DNA from: Bacillota bacterium
GTDB lineage: Bacteria > Bacillota > Bacilli > Bacillales > Bacillaceae_J
Reading direction: 5' to 3'
DNA: 6,435 nucleotides
Assembly: GCA_023457235.1 (NCBI GenBank)
Contig: JAEWMK010000155.1
Span: forward strand, 1 to 6,435
This document shows, piece by piece, positions 1 to 4,648 of the stretch. Below the pieces are notes generated by a model. It worked only from the letters and a program-made list of their open reading frames with translations, was not told the DNA's origin and ran no database searches. Position 1 is the stretch's first letter. Each line of letters opens with the position of its first letter. Position numbers and translations under genes: made by a program.

Positions 1-531
1 TGGTATGACACCTGCAATGAATAAATCACCAATAGATGTATTTGTAGTGATACCATAGATAATCAAAGGTATACTTGGTGGAATAATAATTCCAAGGGTT
101 CCAGCTGAAGCAACTACTCCCGAACTAAATCCGGGATCATACTTTTCTTTTACCATTGCTGGAATCATAATTCCCCCGATAGCTGCAACCGTTGCTGGAC
201 CTGATCCACTAAGGGCTGCAAAAACGGTACAAGCTAATATTGCAACTCCGGCAAGTCCACCAGTTTGGTGACCAACAAATGACTTTGCAACATCAATCAA
301 TCGTCTGGAGAGCCCTCCATGTTCCATAATTAAACCTGCAAATACAAATAATGGTACTGCCATTAAAGCATAAGAATCTACTGTAGTAAACAACCCTTGT
401 GCAATAAATTGCAATGGCATTTTTTCAGTGATGAGTAAAGTTAAAATCGATGAAATACCAAGTGCAAATGCAATAGGAACACTAAGAATCATTAAAATAA
501 TAAAACTCCCAAATAAAATCAGAGTAGCCAT
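1..531 (-). CDS. dctM: TRAP transporter large permease subunit DctM, 3' part missing
   Basis: This is the first 177 codons of the large membrane subunit of a TRAP transporter, the ion-gradient-driven channel that moves the substrate delivered by the receptor across the membrane. Family members are usually about 425 residues, so more than half lies beyond the left edge. Visible family marks are the hydrophobic N-terminus (about 5-35), ALMAVPLFVFAGLIME (55-70), the SGSGPATVAAIGGIMIPAM block (108-126) and GTLGIIIPPSIPLIIYG (144-160), all typical of DctM. The ATG at 531 follows a strong AGGGGGGTGA ribosome binding site, and the gene starts 20 bases after the dctQ stop, so the two are surely cotranscribed. 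No frame break is seen in the part present. The family is certain; the substrate cannot be read from this subunit. Confidence 0.96.
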   Translation of the reverse strand, partial: MATLILFGSFIILMILSVPIAFALGISSILTLLITEKMPLQFIAQGLFTTVDSYALMAVPLFVFAGLIMEHGGLSRRLIDVAKSFVGHQTGGLAGVAILACTVFAALSGSGPATVAAIGGIMIPAMVKEKYDPGFSSGVVASAGTLGIIIPPSIPLIIYGITTNTSIGDLFIAGVIP

Positions 532-551
532 GCTTTCACCCCCCTGTAAAA

Positions 552-1052
552 TTAACGGCTTTCATTTAAGGTTTTTAGTTCCTTAAAGCCATTTATGATA
601 TGTTGGGTAACTCGATATGTCATTAATAAAGCTCCTATGGGTAATCCGAGATATACGATATACATTGGAATTTGGTTGGCTGGAGATACCTGTCCCGTCT
701 TGAACTGATTAACAACTGTTTGAACACTATAGAAGTCTACAAATATTAGAAAAGCTATCCAACAAAATAAAGCTACTATTATAAGGAGTTGACTATAAAT
801 TGGAGAAATTCTATGGAGTAAATGAACTAAAAAGCTAAATTTTACATGTCGCTGGTATTTTACGGCATAGGCTGCACTTGTATAAACAAACCAAACAAAA
901 GCGTACCTTGATAATTCCTCTGACCATGTCAATGACTCGTTAAAGACATAACGCATGACAACTTGCAAAAAGCATAAAAATGAAAAGAAGATTAATAAAC
1001 TCGCTGACAGATACGTTTCAATATGGTCATCCAAATGTTTATAAAGTTTCAT
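552..1052 (-). CDS. dctQ: TRAP transporter small permease subunit DctQ
   Basis: This is the small integral membrane subunit that pairs with DctM in TRAP transporters. The 166-residue length is normal for the family. Four hydrophobic segments are visible at about 16-35, 48-66, 86-108 and 129-147. The DctQ signature is present at 30-63: QVVMRY, then FNESLTWSEELSRYAFVW. I chose the ATG at 1052 because AAGGAGA lies 8 bases upstream; a GTG in frame at 1073 would extend the protein by seven residues but would place that ribosome binding site inside the coding region. The gene lies between dctP, which is 105 bases upstream and separated from it by a hairpin, and dctM, 20 bases downstream. The family is secure from the signature and the gene order. 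Confidence 0.95.
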   Translation of the reverse strand: MKLYKHLDDHIETYLSASLLIFFSFLCFLQVVMRYVFNESLTWSEELSRYAFVWFVYTSAAYAVKYQRHVKFSFLVHLLHRISPIYSQLLIIVALFCWIAFLIFVDFYSVQTVVNQFKTGQVSPANQIPMYIVYLGLPIGALLMTYRVTQHIINGFKELKTLNESR

Positions 1053-1060
1053 TAATTTTG

Positions 1061-1067
1061 TCTCCTT
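1061..1067 (-). promoter_or_regulatory. Ribosome binding site fixing the dctQ start
   Basis: AAGGAGA on the minus strand lies 8 bases before the ATG at 1052. It decides in favour of that start over the in-frame GTG at 1073, which has no ribosome binding site of its own. Confidence 0.8.
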
Positions 1068-1090
1068 ATACACATTTTAAAATTAAATTA

Positions 1091-1140
1091 CACCCAGAAA
1101 TCCGTGACTAAGATAAAATATAATCACTTAGTTCTGGGTG
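1091..1140 (-). terminator. Intercistronic hairpin between dctP and dctQ
   Basis: A perfect 9-bp stem, CACCCAGAA (1091-1099) with TTCTGGGTG (1132-1140), is extended by a 5-bp inner stem, CTAAG (1108-1112) with CTTAG (1127-1131), across an 8-base one-sided bulge. Read on the minus strand the hairpin begins 17 bases after the dctP stop and is followed by TAATTTAATTTT, which is AT-rich but not a clean U-run. It could be a leaky terminator, or a 3' stabiliser that protects the dctP message. Either would give more receptor than membrane subunits, which is common for binding-protein-dependent transporters. The stem is seen directly; its function is inferred. Confidence 0.6.
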
Positions 1141-1157
1141 CAAATTCTAATTAAGTA

Positions 1158-2231
1158 TTATTTTATAACATCAAGGAATTTATCATTTTCTGCAGCTTCA
1201 AGTAATTGGATTAACTTTTGTTTATCAACTTTATCTGCATTTTTTTGGTAAAATGGTATGGAAGCCTCAATCCATGCATTATACTCCTCATCAGATAGGT
1301 CTCTAAAGACGGCACCTTCCTTTTCAAGCAAAGTTCTTAGATTAGCATCAAGGTCACTATTTAATTCTCTTAAATACGTAACTGTATCATTTATAGATGT
1401 TTGGATGATCTCTTGATCTTCTTTAGAAAGTCCATTAAAGAAATCTTTATTCATGATATATATTTCAGGATCGTAAATATGCCCTGTTGTTGTAATATAA
1501 TTGCTAACCTCGTGGAATTTGCCAGAATGTATAAGTCCTAGAACGTTTTCAACACCATCTACCACACCTTGAGATAAACCTGTAAACACTTCAGTGAAAG
1601 CTAAAGGTGTTGGATTCGCTCCTACCTCTTTCCAAAATGCGATATGCATAGGGACTTCCATCGTACGAATTTTCAGACCATGGATATCCGCTGGACTTAC
1701 GATTTCACCTTTTTTGTTGGATAAGTGTCTATAACCTAGTTCACCATAATTCAAGCCAACAAGTCCGCTTTCTTCTAATCCTTTTAATAAATCTTGGCCA
1801 AAATCCCCATCAACAACTTTATGTGCTGTCTCTGTGTCTTTAAAAATAAATGGAAAATCAAATATTTGTAGTGCGGAAGAGAAGTTTGCAAGTACCCCAA
1901 CTGAAGGAGATGACATCTGAATATTTCCAGCCTGTGTACTTTCTATCATTTCTCTTTCTCCACCTAGCTGACCATCAGGGTAAATATCTACTCCTATTCT
2001 TCCATCTGATCTTTCTTCAACCAGCCTCTTAAATTCCAAAAATGCTTTATGTTGGGTAGTTTCTGTAGAAACATCATGAGCTGCCTGGATTTTGATTTTT
2101 TTAGTATTACTTGCGCTTCCTTTTGAAGCATCGGAATCATCACTTGATGTTGAGGTTGCGTTGCCAGAACATGCTACTAATGATAAAGCTGCAAAAGCTA
2201 AGAATAAAAAATATAAACCTTTTTTCAACAT
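1158..2231 (-). CDS. dctP: TRAP transporter substrate-binding lipoprotein DctP
   Basis: This is the extracytoplasmic receptor of the TRAP system, tethered to the outer face of the membrane as a lipoprotein, as usual in Gram-positives. From the ATG at 2231 it is 357 residues. The signal peptide has a KKG n-region, a hydrophobic core and a lipobox LVAC with the modified Cys at 21, followed by a Ser/Asp/Thr-rich linker to about 43. The DctP fold follows: YPDGQLGGEREMIE (about 84-97), GELGYRHL with Arg168, the GLKIRTME segment with Arg189 (in this family the equivalent Arg normally binds the ligand carboxylate), and PLAFTEVFTGLSQGVVDGVEN (about 209-229). AAAGGGG lies 8 bases before the ATG at 2231 but only 2 before the ATG at 2237, so the later start is preferred; the 2237 start adds two residues. 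It is the first gene of the dctPQM operon. The conserved Arg suggests an acidic ligand, but which one is unknown. Confidence 0.93.
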   Translation of the reverse strand: MLKKGLYFLFLAFAALSLVACSGNATSTSSDDSDASKGSASNTKKIKIQAAHDVSTETTQHKAFLEFKRLVEERSDGRIGVDIYPDGQLGGEREMIESTQAGNIQMSSPSVGVLANFSSALQIFDFPFIFKDTETAHKVVDGDFGQDLLKGLEESGLVGLNYGELGYRHLSNKKGEIVSPADIHGLKIRTMEVPMHIAFWKEVGANPTPLAFTEVFTGLSQGVVDGVENVLGLIHSGKFHEVSNYITTTGHIYDPEIYIMNKDFFNGLSKEDQEIIQTSINDTVTYLRELNSDLDANLRTLLEKEGAVFRDLSDEEYNAWIEASIPFYQKNADKVDKQKLIQLLEAAENDKFLDVIK

Positions 2232-2251
2232 ATTCATATCCCCTTTAAAAA

Positions 2252-2279
2252 TTTATAGTTATATTCGTATTACCTTCAA
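2252..2279 (-). promoter_or_regulatory. Possible dctP-proximal promoter
   Basis: On the minus strand TTGAAG (2274-2279) and TATAAA (2252-2257) are separated by 16 bases, a fair sigma-A-type match. Transcription would start about 10 bases before the dctP ribosome binding site, giving a very short leader. In such AT-rich DNA a match of this quality can arise by chance. A longer transcript starting above the operator at 2539-2552 is the competing possibility. Confidence 0.35.
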
Positions 2280-2383
2280 TAGCAAACCTATCCTTCATTC
2301 GAACTCCCAACTAAGTAGAATAACGTATTTTCAACAAACAAAAAGTATACGGTATCTTCGCCCCCTTTAATAAATCTTTGATT

Positions 2384-2397
2384 TTTTGTGTACAAAA
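2384..2397. promoter_or_regulatory. Palindrome TTTTGT-GT-ACAAAA, possible operator
   Basis: Six-base inverted arms flank a 2-base centre. The inner TTGTnnACAA matches the outline of the TTGTCGACAA operators elsewhere in the window, with GT instead of CG at the centre. It lies about 150 bases upstream of dctP. It may be a weaker site for the same regulator or a site for another GntR-type protein; AT-rich chance palindromes are possible. Confidence 0.35.
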
Positions 2398-2410
2398 TAT
2401 TATTACATTT

Positions 2411-2430
2411 AGTACCTTGTAGAAGGTACT
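2411..2430. repeat. Perfect 8-bp inverted repeat with 4-base loop
   Basis: AGTACCTT and AAGGTACT flank GTAG and make a perfect stem on either strand. In the minus-strand direction it lies between the FAH remnant and dctP, and the bases after it (AAATGTAATAATATT) lack a proper U-tract. It could be a degraded terminator of the lost gene, a leader structure of the TRAP transcript, or a protein-binding dyad. Confidence 0.55.
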
Positions 2431-2475
2431 TGGAATAATATCCGTTAGTAATCTAGTAATCCAAGTTTTCACCGG

Positions 2476-2489
2476 AGTATGCGCTTTCA
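2476..2489 (-). promoter_or_regulatory. Possible catabolite-responsive element (cre)
   Basis: On the minus strand TGAAAGCGCATACT matches the CcpA consensus TGWAANCGNTNWCA at 12 of 14 positions, with a perfect left half TGAAAGCG. It lies about 245 bases upstream of dctP, where CcpA could repress a long TRAP transcript when preferred sugars are present. This is only a consensus match by eye. Confidence 0.35.
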
Positions 2490-2538
2490 TTTTGATGCGA
2501 ATCTGGATCAAAAATTTAGTTTCTCACAAATTCAATTA

Positions 2539-2552
2539 GTCGATTGTCGACA
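2539..2552 (-). promoter_or_regulatory. Operator-like site A, TRAP side
   Basis: GTCGATTGTCGACA contains the palindrome core TGTCGACA (2545-2552) and differs from the 12-bp palindrome at 3888-3899 at one position. The whole 14 bases recur exactly, in inverted orientation, at 3890-3903 in front of the regulator gene. The site lies just downstream of the FAH remnant and upstream of the TRAP operon, so it is a good candidate for binding the local FCD regulator. A weak TATTAT (minus strand, 2575-2580) lies upstream of it, but I see no good -35 partner. Confidence 0.6.
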
Positions 2553-2555
2553 TTT

Positions 2556-2743
2556 TTATTTTCTTAATTCACCGATAATACGAACTGCTATTGGGTCATA
2601 TGGATTTACCGGACCCACTCCCAAAAGAAGTTCCTGTAATAATTACATCACCCGGAATTAACATCATTATTTAGATACATAGCTTACTAGATAATCTACT
2701 CCAACAACCAAATTTTTAGTACTAGAACTTTATACACATTCTT
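2556..2743 (-). pseudogene. Decayed C-terminal remnant of an FAH-family hydrolase gene
   Basis: Three pieces in shifted frames on the minus strand read as the end of a fumarylacetoacetate-hydrolase family protein. Piece A (2729 to 2670) gives STKNLVVGVDYLVSYVSK, which fits the family's 'TxxMIFxxxxLIxYIS' helix. Piece B (2667 to 2599) gives MMLIPGDVIITGTSFGSG, which fits the hallmark 'MTLxPGDVIxTGTPxGVG'. Piece C (2600 to 2556) gives DPIAVRIIGELRK and a stop, which resembles the terminal 'GDxVxVxIxGIGxLRN'. Between A and B two bases stand where a codon is expected, a one-base deletion; B and C are out of frame and the loop between them is shortened. Above 2729 another one-base loss gives NVY plus a broken Gln codon. 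Intact members are roughly 220-300 residues; only about 60 positions remain. FAH enzymes cleave or dehydrate acidic ketones and 3-deoxy sugar acids. Assignment is by eye. Confidence 0.65.
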
Positions 2744-2760
2744 TAAATTTCCAAATAACT

Positions 2761-2789
2761 TTGACAATTGCGAAAATTGTGGTTATTTT
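2761..2789 (+). promoter_or_regulatory. Promoter of the 2-hydroxyacid dehydrogenase gene
   Basis: A perfect -35 TTGACA (2761-2766) is followed after 17 bases by TATTTT (2784-2789), 4 of 6 to the sigma-A -10. The start of transcription would be near 2796. The spacer holds an inverted repeat ACAATT-GCGAA-AATTGT (2764-2780). Operator B lies about 15-25 bases downstream of the predicted start. Confidence 0.65.
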
Positions 2790-2810
2790 AAAAGTGGTTA
2801 GTTTGCTGGC

Positions 2811-2820
2811 TGTCGACAAT
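2811..2820 (+). promoter_or_regulatory. Operator-like site B, reductase gene
   Basis: TGTCGACAAT matches 10 of the 12 bases of the perfect palindrome at 3888-3899 and has the full TGTCGACA core. It lies between the predicted transcription start and the ribosome binding site, so a bound repressor would block transcription of the reductase gene. Confidence 0.6.
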
Positions 2821-2831
2821 GTATGGAAAAT

Positions 2832-2837
2832 GGAGGG
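2832..2837 (+). promoter_or_regulatory. Ribosome binding site pointing to a TTG start
   Basis: GGAGGG ends 6 bases before the in-frame TTG at 2844. The ATG at 2823 in the same frame lies upstream of this site and has no Shine-Dalgarno sequence of its own, so the TTG is the better start. Confidence 0.7.
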
Positions 2838-2843
2838 ATTTAT

Positions 2844-3833
2844 TTGATAAAAAAAAGGATTATTGCTTATAACAGAGTGGAGAAACCCGTATTAGAAGAA
2901 CTTAAAAGTAAATATGATGTTAAGTTTTTTAAAAATATAAATACTAAAACCGATAAAGAATTCTTAAATTACTTGGAAAAAACGGAAGGGCTAATTGGAT
3001 TAGAATTAGAAGTTGATAAAGAACTATTAGAAAATGCACCAAATTTGAAAATTGTAAGCAATGTTTCCGTTGGCTATAATAATTTAGATATAGAAGAATT
3101 AACAAAAAGAAACATTATGGTAACAAATACACCCAATGTTTTAACAGATACCGTTGCCGATACTGTATTTGGTCTATTACTCTCTACCGCAAGACGAATC
3201 CCGGAGTTAGACCATTATGTTAAATCAAGACAATGGAACAAAGCATTAGAATCAGAACATTACGGAGTAGATGTGCATCATAAAACATTAGGTATTATTG
3301 GAATGGGAAGAATAGGGCAAGCGATTGCACAGCGTGCTAATCTTGGATTTAATATGAATATTTTATACAATAGCCGTACGAAAAAGCCAGAAGCTGAAGC
3401 GAAATATAATGCTGTTTATTGTGATTTGGATGAATTACTAAAACAATCTGATTTCGTTGTACTAATTACTCCATTAACGGAAGAAACAAAAGGCCTTATT
3501 GGTCGAAGGGAGTTTCAACTTATGAAAAAGTCGGCCATTTTTATTAATGGGTCTCGGGGGAAAACCATTATAGAAAAAGATCTTATTGAATCATTAAAAA
3601 GTGGTGAGATTGCTGCAGCAGGACTCGATGTTTTTGAAATAGAACCTGTAGAACATGACAACCCATTATTAAACATGAAAAATGTTGTTACACTTCCCCA
3701 CATTGGTTCTTCAACCTATGAAACAGAGTTAAAAATGTCTGAACTAGCTGCTAAAAACCTTGTTGCTGGTCTAAATGGTGAAAAACCACCCACTTTGATC
3801 AATCCAATTGTTTGGCAGAAAATGAACGTGTAG
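2844..3833 (+). CDS. D-isomer-specific 2-hydroxyacid dehydrogenase, GhrB/TkrA-like 2-ketoacid reductase
   Basis: This is a cytoplasmic NAD(P)H-dependent reductase of the D-2-hydroxyacid dehydrogenase family, closest in pattern to glyoxylate/hydroxypyruvate reductase B and 2-ketogluconate reductase. From the TTG start it is 329 residues, a usual length. The Rossmann motif is GMGRIG (153-158); catalytic residues are Arg238 (in NGSRGKT), Glu267 (in DVFEIEP) and His286 (in LPHIGSST). The stretch GFNMNILYNSRTKKPEAEAK, with basic residues after the second strand, is very like GhrB and suggests NADPH rather than NADH. One oddity: the usual 'RGxxVDExAL' reads RGKTIIEKDL, with Ile in place of Asp. The ATG at 2823 would add seven residues but lacks a ribosome binding site. 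The gene has its own promoter and operator and is divergent from the TRAP operon. The family is certain; the exact ketoacid is not. Confidence 0.92.
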   Translation: MIKKRIIAYNRVEKPVLEELKSKYDVKFFKNINTKTDKEFLNYLEKTEGLIGLELEVDKELLENAPNLKIVSNVSVGYNNLDIEELTKRNIMVTNTPNVLTDTVADTVFGLLLSTARRIPELDHYVKSRQWNKALESEHYGVDVHHKTLGIIGMGRIGQAIAQRANLGFNMNILYNSRTKKPEAEAKYNAVYCDLDELLKQSDFVVLITPLTEETKGLIGRREFQLMKKSAIFINGSRGKTIIEKDLIESLKSGEIAAAGLDVFEIEPVEHDNPLLNMKNVVTLPHIGSSTYETELKMSELAAKNLVAGLNGEKPPTLINPIVWQKMNV

Positions 3834-3847
3834 CAAAAAAGAGGATA

Positions 3848-3877
3848 TTGACAAAGTAAAATAAATAATATTACACT
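3848..3877 (+). promoter_or_regulatory. Promoter of the GntR-aldehyde dehydrogenase-aminotransferase operon
   Basis: TTGACA (3848-3853) is followed after 18 bases by TACACT (3872-3877), 4 of 6 to the sigma-A -10, in the gap after the reductase stop. The predicted start near 3884 is just before operator C. No convincing terminator stands between the reductase stop and this promoter, so read-through from the reductase is also possible. Confidence 0.55.
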
Positions 3878-3887
3878 ACACTTAATT

Positions 3888-3903
3888 ATTGTCGACAATC
3901 GAC
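3888..3903 (+). promoter_or_regulatory. Operator-like site C, regulator gene
   Basis: ATTGTCGACAAT (3888-3899) is a perfect 12-bp palindrome, and the run continues CGAC to 3903. The 14 bases 3890-3903 are the exact reverse complement of site A at 2539-2552. The GT/AC half-sites fit the operators of FadR/FCD-type GntR regulators. It lies just downstream of the predicted transcription start of the regulator gene, which suggests autoregulation. Confidence 0.7.
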
Positions 3904-3970
3904 GAGATGGAAGCTGTATATTTTACCGTCAGAGTAATGTCAACTTTGAAAGGAGAGAATTTCGGTTAAA

Positions 3971-4624
3971 ATGGATGATCCAATCAAACAAGAGTCACTC
4001 GGTGAACTTGTAGCAAATGAAATAAGGAAAAGTATTTGGAATAAAGAACTTGAGTTTGGCCAGAGACTAATTGAAAATGATTTATCAGAAAAGTTCGATG
4101 TTAGCCGTAGTACAATAAGAGATGCCCTAAAAATTCTTGAATATGAAGAATTGGTGATTAGCAAGCCAAGAAAAGGCACCTATATTTCTCAGTTTTCAAA
4201 TAAAGATTGGCGAGAAATAATTGATCTACGAACGATTGTAGAAACTTACGCCTTCGTTAAAGCGCTTCCAAATCTGAAAAATGAGCAACTTAATGTATTA
4301 GAAGCAATTTTAGAAGAAATGCGCATCCATTCAATAAATGGAAATTGGAGAATGTTATTTGATTTAGACATGCAGTTTCATAGTTTCATTGTAAACCTTT
4401 CCAGAAATTCTCGAGTAATTAGGATATATGAGTCCATTCAGGTTCAAATAAGAACTTTTCTTGTTAATCTCGATAAATATTATTCAAACCCCCACTCATT
4501 CTACGAAGAGCAAAAAGAATTATATGAAACCTTACTTACGAAGGACCCGGAACTAATTGATAAAAAGATCCGTATCCATATTGAATATGTAGAGGGTAAA
4601 CTTCTTGCAGATGACGATAATTAA
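3971..4624 (+). CDS. GntR-family transcriptional regulator, FCD subfamily
   Basis: This is a cytoplasmic DNA-binding regulator of 217 residues, the normal length for FCD-type GntR proteins, which usually repress catabolic genes until a small acid binds. The N-terminal winged helix-turn-helix spans about 9-75, with recognition region LSEKFDVSRSTIRDALKILE (38-57) and wing PRKGTYIS (66-73). The all-helical FCD ligand domain spans about 84-210. Of its usual Asp/His metal cluster, Asp133 and His137 (DMQFH) and His203 (RIHIEYVE) are visible; the His normally found in an 'EEHxxI' helix reads Gln181 (EEQKEL). The ribosome binding site AAGGAGAG ends 13 bases before the ATG, a long gap that may keep synthesis low. 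It is the first gene of an apparent operon with the aldehyde dehydrogenase, and its likely targets are the three TGTCGACA sites here. Confidence 0.93.
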   Translation: MDDPIKQESLGELVANEIRKSIWNKELEFGQRLIENDLSEKFDVSRSTIRDALKILEYEELVISKPRKGTYISQFSNKDWREIIDLRTIVETYAFVKALPNLKNEQLNVLEAILEEMRIHSINGNWRMLFDLDMQFHSFIVNLSRNSRVIRIYESIQVQIRTFLVNLDKYYSNPHSFYEEQKELYETLLTKDPELIDKKIRIHIEYVEGKLLADDDN

Positions 4625-4648
4625 CTAATTTTTAAAGAGGTGATTTGT

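Larger units (their letters stand above)
2232..2843. other. Divergent control region between dctP and the reductase gene
   Basis: These roughly 610 bases hold no intact gene that I can support. From left to right they contain a possible dctP-proximal promoter (2252-2279), a TTTTGT/ACAAAA palindrome (2384-2397), an 8-bp hairpin (2411-2430), a cre-like site (2476-2489), a GTCGATTGTCGACA operator (2539-2552), a broken FAH-family remnant on the minus strand (2556-2743), the reductase promoter (2761-2789) and a second operator (2811-2820). Short open frames on both strands here (for example minus 2311-2511 and plus 2479-2661) show no family resemblance or ribosome binding sites. Confidence 0.7.

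Noticed and set aside
2411..2430. Riboswitch or T-box in the dctP leader
   Set aside because: A single short stem is present, with no conserved riboswitch core, T-box sequence or antiterminator/terminator pair that I can recognise.
2311..2511. 66-codon open frame on the minus strand upstream of dctP
   Set aside because: It has no recognisable family, no convincing ribosome binding site, and it runs through the hairpin, the TTGTGTACAA palindrome and the cre-like site; it is best taken as chance.
2479..2661. 60-codon open frame on the plus strand
   Set aside because: It is the opposite strand of the FAH remnant and the operator; the meaningful reading is on the minus strand.
3834..3970. Terminator between the reductase and the regulator
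   Set aside because: I looked for a stem followed by a U-run after the reductase stop and found only AT-rich sequence and the promoter and operator; no terminator is supported.
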